Shown: positions 49,579 through 58,159 of the stretch, piece after piece | How positions within the stretch are numbered: position 1 is the first letter of the stretch | How the letters are laid out: every line of letters begins with the position of its first letter | Assembly (NCBI GenBank): GCA_041166745.1 | Contig: JBEEGH010000003.1 | Location: 248,001-312,000 of the forward strand | Direction of reading: 5' to 3' | DNA length: 64,000 bases | From: DASUCS01 sp041166745 | Lineage (GTDB): Bacteria > Actinomycetota > Acidimicrobiia > Acidimicrobiales > JACDCH01 | Program-made: the position numbers and the translations under genes | Notes under the pieces: model-generated | Database searches by the model: none | The model's input: only the letters and a program-made list of their open reading frames with translations | Told to the model about the DNA's origin: nothing

Positions 49579-50919
49579 GTGCCGCCTGACATCAGATACG
49601 CGGAGAGCGAGGGAGTCTTCATCGCGTATCAGGTCGTGGGTTCACCTGATCGTGATCGGGATCTGTTGGTCATCATGGATGGGTTCATCCCGATCGACAC
49701 GATGGCCGACGAGCCTCGCCTCGCCCGTTCGATGCGGCGGCTCGAGTCGTTTGCTCGAGTGATTCGTTTCGATCGTCGAGGCATCGGCCTCTCGGATCCG
49801 GTCTCGCCGTCCGCGCCGCCGACTCTCGAGCAGTGGGTCGAAGACGCATTGGCCGTGTTGGACGCGGCGGATGCGAAGTCGGTCGTGCTCCTGGCGTCGT
49901 CCGAGGCCAGCCCGGTCGGATTGCTCTGCGCGGCGACGCACCCTGATCGCATCAGTGCTCTCGTGCTCGTCAATGGGTTCGCACGCGCACTGGAGGACGA
50001 CGACTACCCGGAAGGGTTCCCTCGCGAGGTGATCGAGGAGATCCTGGACACGACCAATCCATCGGACGGCGGTGTCGACGAGGACAGCATCGCGAGATTC
50101 GCTCCGAGTGCCGCCGGCGATGCGTACTTCCGTGAATGGTGGAGAGAAACCGGCCGGCGAGGCGCCAGCCCTGCCACTGCGCGCGCGTTGATGCGAGTCG
50201 CCCTCGAGAGCGACGTCCGTCCCGTCCTGGCGAGCATCAGCGTGCCTGTTTTGGTCGCGTACCTCCGAGACAGTCCCGAGCGACCGGGGTCGACCTATCT
50301 CGCACGCCATGTTCCGGGGGCTGCGGTGATCGAGGTTCCGGGCGCCGACGACTACTGGTGGGCGTCGGACTCTGCCGGCGCGGTGTTGGACGAGATCGAG
50401 GAGTTCGTCACGGGCACGCGAAGTGGTCGACGATCGGACCGCTGTCTTGCGACGATTCTGTTCACCGACATCGTCTCGTCGACGGAGCATGCGAGCGCGA
50501 TGGGCGATGAGCGTTGGCGAGAGCTCTTGGATCGGCACGATCTCGCGGTTCGACGCCAGCTGGCACGGTTCCGGGGCAACGAGGTCAATACGACCGGCGA
50601 CGGTTTTGTCGCGACCTTCGACGGGCCCGCGCGCGCCGTCGAATGCGCGTACGCGATACGTGACGCCGCGCGTCAGCTCGGGCTGGAGGTCCGCAGCGGA
50701 ATCCATACCGGCGAGGTTGAAATGCGGGGCAACGACGTGACCGGCACCGCGGTCAACCTCGCCGCTCGCGTCGCAGCGCTCGCGGAGGTGGGCACGGTGT
50801 GGGCGTCGCGCACCGTCGTCGATCTCGTGGTGGGTTCGGGACTCAGCTTCGAAGACCGTGGCGCACACGAGCTCAAGGGACTACCCGGCACGTGGCATCT
50901 GTTCAGTGCCGAAAGCTGA
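49579..50919 (+). CDS. Alpha/beta hydrolase-adenylate/guanylate cyclase fusion
   Basis: The protein has 446 residues from GTG 49579, which has GAAGG 8 bases upstream; an extension to GTG 49510 would run to the divergent promoter. The N-terminal alpha/beta hydrolase (about 1-265) shows AYQVVGSPDRDRDLLVI and RFDRRGIGLSDP. At the nucleophile elbow it reads LLASSEASPVG, without the usual GxSxG, so enzymatic activity is doubtful and a sensor role likely. The class III cyclase (about 285-440) has FTDIVSSTEHA with the first metal Asp, NTTGDGFVATFD with the second, and GTAVNLAARVAALA with the transition-state Asn/Arg. cAMP or cGMP synthesis is plausible. No receptor gene is nearby. Confidence 0.85.
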   Translation: MPPDIRYAESEGVFIAYQVVGSPDRDRDLLVIMDGFIPIDTMADEPRLARSMRRLESFARVIRFDRRGIGLSDPVSPSAPPTLEQWVEDALAVLDAADAKSVVLLASSEASPVGLLCAATHPDRISALVLVNGFARALEDDDYPEGFPREVIEEILDTTNPSDGGVDEDSIARFAPSAAGDAYFREWWRETGRRGASPATARALMRVALESDVRPVLASISVPVLVAYLRDSPERPGSTYLARHVPGAAVIEVPGADDYWWASDSAGAVLDEIEEFVTGTRSGRRSDRCLATILFTDIVSSTEHASAMGDERWRELLDRHDLAVRRQLARFRGNEVNTTGDGFVATFDGPARAVECAYAIRDAARQLGLEVRSGIHTGEVEMRGNDVTGTAVNLAARVAALAEVGTVWASRTVVDLVVGSGLSFEDRGAHELKGLPGTWHLFSAES

Positions 50920-50954
50920 TCACGAGCGGGGGTGCCCGCCCCGCCCGTACGCGA

Positions 50955-53258
50955 CTAGGAGGCTGCGTTGATGGCCTGCCACACGCGCTCTGCGGTGCAC
51001 GGCATGTCGATGTGGGTCACGCCGAGGTGGCGTACCGCGTCGATGACGGCGTTGTGGATGGCGGGCGTCGAGCCGATGGTGCCCGACTCGCCGATGCCCT
51101 TCGCGCCCAATGGATTGTGAGGGCTCGGCGTCTCCGTGTTCGACACCTCGAAGCTGCACAACTCGGCGGCGGACGGCATTGCGTAGTCCATCAAGTTCGA
51201 CGTGAGCGGATTGCCGTCGTCGTCGTATTGCATCCATTCGTAGAGCGCCTGCGCCGCGCCTTGCGCGATGCCACCGTGCTGCTGGCCGGCCACGAGCAGC
51301 GGATTCAAGATGCGCCCGCAGTCGTCGACCGCGACGTGGCGCTGCATCGTGACCTGTCCTGTCTCGGTGTCGACCTCGACAACCGACACATGTGCTCCGA
51401 ACGGGAAGGTGGAGCCCGTGCCGTCGAAGTCCAACTCGTGGCGGAGCGGTGCCGGCTCGAGATCGTCGGGCAACTGGGAGCGGTCACGCGAAGCGACCGC
51501 CAACTCCGCCCACGACAGCGCCTTGGACGGCACGCCGGCCACGTGCACGCCGCCGTCGCCGGTGACGATGTCGGCCGGTGCGGCTTCGAGCAGGTGCCCG
51601 GCGATGTTCTGTGCCCGAACCAAGACCTCGGTCGACGCGACGTGGATGGCGCTCCCCGCCGTCTGAAGCGAGCGCGAACCCATCGTGCCCGCCCCGCGGG
51701 GGACACGGTCGGTATCGGAGTTCACGAGGGTGATCTTGTCCATCGGGATGCCGAGAATGTCGCTGGCCAGCATCGCGAACGCGGTGTGGTGGCCTTGGCC
51801 GTGTGAGCTCGTGCCGGCGAACACGCTGGCCGCACCGTCGTCGTCGATCTCGACGGCACCGAACTCGATGTGCAACCCGACCGGCGCGGTGACCTCCACG
51901 TACGTCGACACACCGATCCCGAGTTGTTTGGCGTCGCCCTTGGAACGCCGGCTGGCCTGCTCGCTTCGAAGGTCGGCGTAGCCCGATGCCTTCAACACCG
52001 CATCGAGCGCCTTCTCGTACTCGCCGCTGTCGTAGTTCGCTCCCGTCGGTGTCGTCAGGGGGAACCGGTCGGGCGGGATGAAGTTGACTCGGCGGATCTC
52101 TGCGGGATCCATGTCGATCTGCGCCGCGGCCACGTCGAGGACCCGCTCGATGAGTTGCGTCGCCTCGGGGCGCCCAGCACCGCGGTACGCGCCGATGGTC
52201 GTGTTGTTCGTCAACACCCCCGCGGTCTTGAACCGCACACGAGGGATCTCGTACACGCCGACCGACATCATCTGCGTGAGCATCGGCAGGATGGCTCCCA
52301 GGGCCGGGTACGCCCCCGCCGAGGCCACCACGGAACCGTCGAGGCCGACGATCTTGCCGTCGTTCTTGATGCCGAGCCTGGCCGTCATCACGTAATCCCG
52401 CCCCTGGACCAGAGACACCATGTCTTCCGAGCGCGTGGCGATCCACTTCACCGGCCGGTCGAGCTTCAGCGCCGCCGCAGCGGTGATCAGATGCTCGACG
52501 TACGGCGCCGCTTTGGGGCCGAAGCCCCCGCCGACCCAAGGGCAGACGACACGCAGGTTCGCGGGGTCGAGGCCCAGCATCGGGGCGTACGCGCCGTGGA
52601 TGGCGTGCGGTGCCTGATGCGAAACCCAACACGTGAGCCCGCCGTCGGTCGGCACGGCGAAGATGCCGTTGGTCTCCATCGGAACGCCGGCCAAGCGCTG
52701 GCTCACCATCGTCAGCTCCGCGATGACGTCCGCGCCTTCGAGCGGGTCGCTGTCGTCGTCCTCGGGGAACGTAGTGCCGAAGCACACGTTGGATCCGTGC
52801 TCGGGGAAGAGCAGCGGCGCGTCGGCCGCCATCGCGCCGGATGCGGTCAGCACCGACGGCAACGGGTCGTAGTCGACGATGACGGCTTCGGCTGCGTCGG
52901 CCGCCTGTGCACGGGTCTCCGCCACGACCGCCGCGACGATGTCGCCCACGAAGCGCACCTTGTCCGAAGCGAACGCCGGGCGGTTCAAGGTCTCCGGCAT
53001 CATCTGGAACTGCTGCAGGGTGGGCAGGCCGAGGTCATCACCTCGTGAGTGGTAGACGGCCACCACCCCAGGCATCGACGTCGCTTCGGTGTCGTCGATC
53101 GAAAGCACGTTGGCGTGCGCGACCGTGGACCGCACGAACGCGACGTGCAGCATCCCCGGCTCGACGAGGTCGTCGACGTACTTCCCCTCGCCGGTCAGCA
53201 GCGTCGGATCTTCAAGGCGACGAACTGCATTCCCGAGGATCGAACCTGATGCGGCCAT
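50955..53258 (-). CDS. Xanthine dehydrogenase/CoxL-family molybdopterin-binding subunit
   Basis: The subunit has 767 residues, starting MAASGSILGNAVRRLEDP at ATG 53258, with GAGGGG upstream. It is the molybdenum-cofactor subunit of the xanthine oxidase family: GKYVDDLVEPGMLHVAFVRS, GGGFGPKAAPYVEH, GAYRGAGRPEATQLIERV, and LGAKGIGESGTIGS with the catalytic Glu. The active-site loop is GAYRGAGR, not the AYRCSFR of aerobic CO dehydrogenase, so an aldehyde or N-heterocycle oxidoreductase is more likely than CO oxidation. The FAD and 2Fe-2S subunits are not adjacent, which is unusual. Confidence 0.9.
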   Translation of the reverse strand: MAASGSILGNAVRRLEDPTLLTGEGKYVDDLVEPGMLHVAFVRSTVAHANVLSIDDTEATSMPGVVAVYHSRGDDLGLPTLQQFQMMPETLNRPAFASDKVRFVGDIVAAVVAETRAQAADAAEAVIVDYDPLPSVLTASGAMAADAPLLFPEHGSNVCFGTTFPEDDDSDPLEGADVIAELTMVSQRLAGVPMETNGIFAVPTDGGLTCWVSHQAPHAIHGAYAPMLGLDPANLRVVCPWVGGGFGPKAAPYVEHLITAAAALKLDRPVKWIATRSEDMVSLVQGRDYVMTARLGIKNDGKIVGLDGSVVASAGAYPALGAILPMLTQMMSVGVYEIPRVRFKTAGVLTNNTTIGAYRGAGRPEATQLIERVLDVAAAQIDMDPAEIRRVNFIPPDRFPLTTPTGANYDSGEYEKALDAVLKASGYADLRSEQASRRSKGDAKQLGIGVSTYVEVTAPVGLHIEFGAVEIDDDGAASVFAGTSSHGQGHHTAFAMLASDILGIPMDKITLVNSDTDRVPRGAGTMGSRSLQTAGSAIHVASTEVLVRAQNIAGHLLEAAPADIVTGDGGVHVAGVPSKALSWAELAVASRDRSQLPDDLEPAPLRHELDFDGTGSTFPFGAHVSVVEVDTETGQVTMQRHVAVDDCGRILNPLLVAGQQHGGIAQGAAQALYEWMQYDDDGNPLTSNLMDYAMPSAAELCSFEVSNTETPSPHNPLGAKGIGESGTIGSTPAIHNAVIDAVRHLGVTHIDMPCTAERVWQAINAAS

Positions 53259-53380
53259 GCGCAACCCCTCCCACGCGGACCCGGCGCACGTTAGCCCCCG
53301 CACTTCACGGGCGTCCGTCCGTTCGGTCGTCCTCAGGAGTTTCGTGCCCACAAGTGCACGTGAGTTCGTGGGGGAAGAGT

Positions 53381-53404
53381 TGAGTGAGTGAGTGAGTGAG
53401 TGAG
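53381..53404. repeat. (TGAG)6 microsatellite touching the tmRNA 3' end
   Basis: Six perfect TGAG units, immediately next to the position of the tmRNA discriminator base (53405). On the RNA strand it reads (CTCA)6 directly after the mature 3' end, as the first 24 bases of the precursor trailer. It lies in the gap between ssrA and the CoxL-type gene. Confidence 0.85.
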
Positions 53405-53783
53405 TGGAGCTGGGGGGAATCGAACCCCCGTCCGCCGAGCGGTTACCGACCGCGATACGACCATTCCCGGACTGCGGCTTGAACGGCTACCGCACTGCCG
53501 GGTCAGTTGAGCTTGCGCTCACCGCCGGATCTTTCTCCGATGTCAACGGTCTTTCCCGTCGCCAGCGGTCTTTCCCGCCGTCATCCACTGCTTCTGTTGC
53601 CGGGCTGCAGCGGACAGGCCCCGCGTGCCCTCACGGGTCGCGATAACTCTCAACTACCTAAGTGATCAGGCGGCGAGAGCGAAGTCGCTTTTGGCGCTTC
53701 TGTTTGTTGCCCCGTTTAAGGAGTCTGAGCAACTCCGGTCGCACGTGCGGCTCCCGGTCTCAACGTCGAAACCGATCAGCCCC
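53405..53783 (-). ncRNA. ssrA: Transfer-messenger RNA (tmRNA)
   Basis: A tmRNA of about 379 bases that rescues stalled ribosomes with SmpB. The 5' end GGGGCTG (53783-53777) pairs with CAGCTCC at the 3' end (53412-53406), with one G-U pair and discriminator A at 53405. The 5' D-arm-like GATCGGTTTCGACG and the T-arm GGGGGTTCGATTCCCCCC are clear. The tag frame runs from 53710 to a TGA at 53668-53666 and encodes ATNRSAKSDFALAA, ending in the canonical ALAA degradation signal. CCA is not encoded and must be added. Pseudoknot regions with GGGAAAGACCG-type repeats follow the tag. smpB lies 3 kb away on the same strand. Confidence 0.95.
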
Positions 53784-53841
53784 TTGTGTGACGGACAGTG
53801 TACCGGCAGGGTCCGCAGGGGCCTGCGCCGAACTGTCTCTC

Positions 53842-55629
53842 GTGCGAACGCTGAGGGGCGCCGTAGTCGCAGTACTCGCGGTCCTCTCTGTGTTCGCATC
53901 CATTCCGGCCCTGGCCGCCCCCAGACCGCCGACGCCGACGCCGTTCACGGTCACCCTGGCGTCGCAGCCGATCTACGGGATCGCGCCGGCCACCCACACG
54001 ACCTACTTGACCGCGGCAGACGGCACGCAGCTCTTCCTCGAGACCTGGCTGCCGGAGGCGAAGGACGGCAACGTGCCGCCCGCGAAGCTGCCGACGATCC
54101 TGGTCGTCACGCCCTACCAGAAGCAGGGCACGCTCGAGTCGGCCTCGACGATGAACATGATGGTGCCCCGGGGCTACGCATACAGCCAGCTGCACGTTCG
54201 GGGGACGGGCGAGTCGTTCGGGTGTATCGACCTCTACGGTCCGACCGAAGCCGACGACGGCGCGTTGGCGATCGAGTGGGTGGCGACGAAGTCGCCGTGG
54301 GGCAATGGTGTCGTCGGTGGGTACGGCGTGTCGTATCCGGGTGGCACGATCCTCAACGCGGCGGGGCGCGGCGATCCCGCCAAGACGAAGTACCTCAGGG
54401 CGGTGCTCGCTGGCGCGCCGGCGCTGAGTCTGTACGAGTCGGCGTGGACGTTCGACGGTGTGCCGTCGTTCCTGATGCCGCAGCTGTACATCGGGCAGTA
54501 CATGACGCTGACGTCGCTGCCGCCGGGCGAGAACGGCAACCCTGTGCAGTACGTCGAGAAACCAGGGTGCTACCCGGATCACATCAAGACCGGACTCGAC
54601 TTCACCGGCGACTTCACGCCGTACTACCAAGCGCGCGAAGGCCGCGACTACGTGCAGAACATCAAGGCCGCGGTGTTCACCTTCTCCGGCCACGGCGACA
54701 CGATCCCGTACCACGGCGTGCCGCCGATCATCCAGCTCGGCCTGTTCGATCGGCTACCGAAGACCACACCCAAGTTCGGCGTCTTCGGTTGGTTCGGACA
54801 CGAGAACCCGTCGGCGAACAACTATGACATCCGCTCGGATCTCGGCCGGCGACAGGACTTCTCCCAGATGGAGATCGCGTGGTTCGACTACTACCTGAAG
54901 AAGCTCGGCCCGAACCCGAAAGCGTGGGGGACAGCGCAGGTGCAGGGGAGTGACGGCCGGTGGCGACGCGTCAACAACTGGCCACGCGGCACCGGTGGGC
55001 CGTCGAAGCAAATGCTTCTCGGTCAGGACCGTCTCGGCGTCACGACGGCGGACGCGACGGGATCGAGCACCTATCAAGAAGGTGGCTTCGAGACGACACA
55101 GGGTTTCCCACCGGGCGCATCCGTCACGTTCGACACGGGACCGGTCACCGCGCCGTTGGAGATCGCGGGTTCCGCAAACCTGTCCATATGGGCGCAGCTC
55201 ACACAATCCGACAGCCACTTCGCGGCGCGACTCGACGCGTACGACGCGAATGGCGTGAAGATTCCGCTCGGTTCGACGTACGCGTTGCGATCCGCGATGC
55301 ATCGTGACCCCTTCGTCGACGGCCGTTTCGAGCAGGCCGTAGGCACACCGGCGCCGGTCGGCACGCCCTTTCAAACGATCTTGCGGTTCCAGCCGACGGA
55401 CATCGTCGTGCCCGTCGGAGGACATCTACGGCTGACAATCGCTGGGTCAGTGATCGTGAACTCCGGCTTCAACCAGATCGGAGTGCCGGAGCCCGTGTTC
55501 AACGGGCCGTCGCAGCCGTCCGGTGCGAACGGCCAAGTGACGATCCTCCACGATCAGCAGCACGCGTCGTTCCTCACGTTCGAGACGGTCGGCTCGAACG
55601 CGCAGTACATACTTCCTTCGTATGGTTGA
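53842..55629 (+). CDS. CocE/NonD-family secreted hydrolase (X-Pro dipeptidyl-peptidase-like)
   Basis: The protein has 595 residues. GTG 53842 starts a signal peptide (VRTLRGAVVAVLAVLSVFAS with AALA-type cleavage near residue 26); the frame is open further back into the tmRNA gene but that part cannot be coding. The alpha/beta hydrolase core has TAADGTQLFLETWLPEA, VRGTGESFG, the nucleophile motif GYGVSYPGG near 165, a helical cap, and a C-terminal jelly-roll domain (about 430-590, FETTQGFPPGASVTFDTGP). Members cleave acyl esters, amides or X-Pro peptides. It overlaps the next gene by 8 bases. Confidence 0.85.
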   Translation: MRTLRGAVVAVLAVLSVFASIPALAAPRPPTPTPFTVTLASQPIYGIAPATHTTYLTAADGTQLFLETWLPEAKDGNVPPAKLPTILVVTPYQKQGTLESASTMNMMVPRGYAYSQLHVRGTGESFGCIDLYGPTEADDGALAIEWVATKSPWGNGVVGGYGVSYPGGTILNAAGRGDPAKTKYLRAVLAGAPALSLYESAWTFDGVPSFLMPQLYIGQYMTLTSLPPGENGNPVQYVEKPGCYPDHIKTGLDFTGDFTPYYQAREGRDYVQNIKAAVFTFSGHGDTIPYHGVPPIIQLGLFDRLPKTTPKFGVFGWFGHENPSANNYDIRSDLGRRQDFSQMEIAWFDYYLKKLGPNPKAWGTAQVQGSDGRWRRVNNWPRGTGGPSKQMLLGQDRLGVTTADATGSSTYQEGGFETTQGFPPGASVTFDTGPVTAPLEIAGSANLSIWAQLTQSDSHFAARLDAYDANGVKIPLGSTYALRSAMHRDPFVDGRFEQAVGTPAPVGTPFQTILRFQPTDIVVPVGGHLRLTIAGSVIVNSGFNQIGVPEPVFNGPSQPSGANGQVTILHDQQHASFLTFETVGSNAQYILPSYG

Positions 55630-56797
55630 CCCGTTCGCGCCGGCCCGCCTCGGTCCCATCACGCTGCGCAATCGCATCATCAAGGCGGCGACGTTCGAAG
55701 GCATGACGCCCAAGAACGTTCCGACCGATCGGTTGATCGAGTACCACGTCGCGGTCGCAAGCGGCGGTGTCGGGCTCACGACAGTGGCGTTCTGTTCGGT
55801 GTCGCGTGACGCGCGCGGCGCGCCGGGCGAGATGGTCGTGACCGACGACGCCGTGCCCGGCCTACGCAAGCTCGCGGAAGCGGTGCATGCCACCGGTGCG
55901 ATGGTGGGCGCGCAGCTCGGTCATGCCGGCCCAGTCGCGGCGGCCGCAGGGGAGCGAGGGCTGTCACCGACGCCCCGCTTCAACCCGATCATCATGAAGC
56001 GCACGAAGGCGATGACCGACGTCGACATCGCGCGTGTCACGGATGACTTCGTGGCCGCGGCGGGCCGGATCGCCGACGCCGGCTTCGACGCGATCGAATT
56101 GCACCTCGGCCACCAGTACTTGTTGAGCTCGTTCATCAGCCCGAAGCTCAACCGGCGATCCGATGAGTGGGGCGGGGATGTCGAGCGTCGCTCGACGTTT
56201 CCTCGTCAGGTCATCCGAGCCGTGCGCGACGCGGTCGGGGCCAAGGTGGCGCTCACGGCGAAGCTGAACATGGTCGACGGCGTGAAGGGCGGATTGTCGA
56301 TCGAGGACAGCATCGAGACGGCGCGGCTGCTCGAGGTAGACGGTTGTCTCGACGCGCTGCAGCTCACGGGCGGAGGATCGTTGCTCAACCCGATGTACCT
56401 GTTTCGCGGCGATGCTCCGATCGCGGAGATGGCCGCGACGTTCAAGCCGTGGATGCGGCCCGGGTTCAAGTTGGTGTCGAAGCGGTTCCTACGTTCGTAT
56501 CCGTTCGAGGAGGCGTTCTTCCTCGAGCAAGCGCGGCAGTTTCGCGCCGCGCTCGAGATGCCGCTCATCCTCCTCGGCGGCATCAACGAGCTGAGGACGA
56601 TCCAGTCCGCGCTCGACGAAGGATTCGAGTTCGTGGCAATGGCGCGAGCGCTGCTGCGCGAGCCTGATCTCGTCAATCGGATGCAGCAGGGGAGCGCGAC
56701 AACGGGCATCTGCATTCACTGCAACAAGTGCATGCCGACGATCTATCAAGGCACACACTGCGTATTGGTGCCGTCCGGTGAGCGGCCCGGTTTCTGA
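55622..56797 (+). CDS. Old Yellow Enzyme-family NADH:flavin oxidoreductase
   Basis: The protein has 391 residues. An FMN-binding TIM barrel: PARLGPITLRNRIIKAATFEGM, GAQLGHAGPVAAA, ELHLGHQYLLSSFISPKLNRRSDEWGG (substrate His and FMN contacts), and LLGGINELRTIQSALDEGFEFVAMARALLREPDLV (phosphate site). The C-terminus has CIHCNKCMPTIYQGTHC, close to the 4Fe-4S motif of 2,4-dienoyl-CoA reductase and trimethylamine dehydrogenase, but the protein ends there without their NAD(P)H-binding part. It overlaps the hydrolase gene by 8 bases, so a shared pathway is likely. Confidence 0.88.
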   Translation: MVDPFAPARLGPITLRNRIIKAATFEGMTPKNVPTDRLIEYHVAVASGGVGLTTVAFCSVSRDARGAPGEMVVTDDAVPGLRKLAEAVHATGAMVGAQLGHAGPVAAAAGERGLSPTPRFNPIIMKRTKAMTDVDIARVTDDFVAAAGRIADAGFDAIELHLGHQYLLSSFISPKLNRRSDEWGGDVERRSTFPRQVIRAVRDAVGAKVALTAKLNMVDGVKGGLSIEDSIETARLLEVDGCLDALQLTGGGSLLNPMYLFRGDAPIAEMAATFKPWMRPGFKLVSKRFLRSYPFEEAFFLEQARQFRAALEMPLILLGGINELRTIQSALDEGFEFVAMARALLREPDLVNRMQQGSATTGICIHCNKCMPTIYQGTHCVLVPSGERPGF

Positions 56798-56810
56798 CCG
56801 AACGATTTGG

Positions 56811-57296
56811 TCACTCGGCGTCGCGCTTGTGGCGCAGGGCCCGCCGCAGCTCGAGGTCGGAATCGCGTTGGGACAGCGCTTGGCGCTTGTCATAGCGGCG
56901 TCGGCCCTTGCCGAGAGCGAGCTCGACTTTCACCCGGCCGTCCTTGAAGTACAGCGCGAGCGGAATGAGCGCCAGTCGTTCTTGATCGACTCGCGATTTC
57001 AGCCGCAGGATCTCGTCCCGCCGAAGGAGCAGCTTGCGTTCACGGTCGGGGTTGTGGCCGTTGACGCCAGCGGCGTGGCTGTACGGCGCGATGTGGAGCC
57101 CGAGGAGCCACGCTTCGCCGTCGCGGATCCAGCCGTTGGCGTCGGCGAACTGCACGTGTGCCTCGCGCAGCGACTTCACCTCCGAGCCCTGCAGGACGAT
57201 CCCGGCCTCCACCGTGTCCAGAACGTCGTAATCGCGCCGCCCTTGACGGTTGGTGGCGATGACTTTGACTCCCGGCGGCGGCATGGCCGCGTCCAC
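56811..57296 (-). CDS. smpB: SsrA-binding protein SmpB
   Basis: The protein has 161 residues and binds tmRNA to bring it to stalled ribosomes. The OB-fold core shows NRQGRRDYDVLDTVEAGIVLQGSEVKSLREAH, then LLGLHIAPYSHA, then RDRKLLLRRDEI-type RERKLLLRRDEIL, and the basic C-tail LALGKGRRRYDKRQ that enters the mRNA channel. GTG 57296 or ATG 57284 is the start; the latter leaves more room for the divergent promoter. It is on the same strand as ssrA, 3 kb apart, with two plus-strand genes between them. Confidence 0.96.
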   Translation of the reverse strand: MDAAMPPPGVKVIATNRQGRRDYDVLDTVEAGIVLQGSEVKSLREAHVQFADANGWIRDGEAWLLGLHIAPYSHAAGVNGHNPDRERKLLLRRDEILRLKSRVDQERLALIPLALYFKDGRVKVELALGKGRRRYDKRQALSQRDSDLELRRALRHKRDAE

Positions 57297-57310
57297 CCTA
57301 TTGGGCCACG

Positions 57311-57736
57311 ATGGAGCCGATGCCGAGACATGCCCGCGACGTTGTGGTGGCGACGGCGGTCGCCTCCGTTGTCAGCGGCGCCCCATCGACGCTGCACGCA
57401 TTGGCCACGGGTCGCGGGCTGCTCGACGCCGCCCGCGCCGCGGGCACGCTCGTTCCGGGCCGCGAGCACCGTCCCGGTCTCGTTGCCGGCGGCATCGTCC
57501 ACGGCGTGATCTCGGCGTTCTGGGGCGGGCTGCTCGGCCTGTTGTTGCCCCGACGTCACACCGTGGCGTGGGGCGCACTCGCCGGGCTCGGGATCGCGGC
57601 GATCAGCTTGCCGACCGTCGGGCGGCGCCGTCCTGCCATCGCCGCGCTGCCGCAGGTACCGCAGTGGGCCGACAACGTCGCGTTCGGTTTCGTGATGGGC
57701 TGGCTACTCTGCGCCACCGATGCTGAGGCTTCCTGA
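57311..57736 (+). CDS. Hypothetical membrane protein
   Basis: The protein has 141 residues with about four hydrophobic segments (VVVATAVASVVSGAPS, GIVHGVISAFWGGLLGLLL, WGALAGLGIAAISL, NVAFGFVMGWLL). No family is recognised. ATG 57311 or 57320 is the start, 14-26 bases from the smpB start on the other strand. Its end overlaps the JAMM peptidase gene by 17 bases, so it probably belongs to the same operon. Confidence 0.6.
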   Translation: MEPMPRHARDVVVATAVASVVSGAPSTLHALATGRGLLDAARAAGTLVPGREHRPGLVAGGIVHGVISAFWGGLLGLLLPRRHTVAWGALAGLGIAAISLPTVGRRRPAIAALPQVPQWADNVAFGFVMGWLLCATDAEAS

Positions 57737-58142
57737 GCACGCGTATCTCGAGATGATCGGCCAGGCCCTCGACGGCTACCCGCTCGAGGTGTGCGGTCTC
57801 CTCGCAGGCGTTGGCAACCGCGTGGAGCTCTTCTATCCGTGTCGGAACGCCGCGCAGTCGGCAAAGGTCTACGAGATCGATGGTCGCGATTTTCTCAAAG
57901 CCGATCGCGATTCGGAAGCGCGTGGCTTCGAGTTGCTCGGCGTGATGCACAGCCACACGCACACCGATGCGTTCCCCTCTCCGACGGACCTCGACCAGGC
58001 GCCCGACCCGACCTGGCACTACGTGATCGTTTCGTTGCGTGAGGCCGAGCCGGTGCTGCGGTCGTATCGAATCGTCGAGGGCGGCAAGGTCGAGGAGCCC
58101 GTTGTGGTCGAACGCCGGCCTCCCGTTACCATTCCCGACTGA
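57720..58142 (+). CDS. mec: M67-family (JAMM/MPN) metallopeptidase, Mec-like
   Basis: The enzyme has 140 residues and a complete JAMM zinc site: Glu23 in PLEVCGLL, then HSHTHTDAFPSPTD with His77, His79, Ser87 and Asp90 in the HxH-x7-S-x2-D spacing. In Mycobacterium, Mec removes the new cysteine from the sulfur carrier CysO, and mec-cysO-cysM lie together. Here cysM follows after 17 bases and CysO is missing from between them. The gene symbol rests on this synteny and the motif. Confidence 0.85.
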   Translation: MLRLPEHAYLEMIGQALDGYPLEVCGLLAGVGNRVELFYPCRNAAQSAKVYEIDGRDFLKADRDSEARGFELLGVMHSHTHTDAFPSPTDLDQAPDPTWHYVIVSLREAEPVLRSYRIVEGGKVEEPVVVERRPPVTIPD

Positions 58143-58159
58143 AACGCTCGGGATTCACG

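Noticed and set aside
50955..53258. Aerobic carbon monoxide dehydrogenase large subunit
   Set aside because: The active-site loop is GAYRGAGR rather than the AYRCSFR of form I CO dehydrogenase, and the partner subunits are missing.
53300..53420. Phage or island attachment site at the tmRNA 3' end
   Set aside because: No integrase, no second copy of the tmRNA 3' segment seen in the window; only a microsatellite is present.
53404..53646. Plus-strand frame beginning MELGGIEPPSAERLP
   Set aside because: It lies wholly within the tmRNA gene on the other strand. The GGIEPPS opening is the usual false protein from a T-arm read in antisense.
53662..53841. N-terminal extension of the CocE-type hydrolase
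   Set aside because: It overlaps the tmRNA gene, and a signal peptide begins at GTG 53842.
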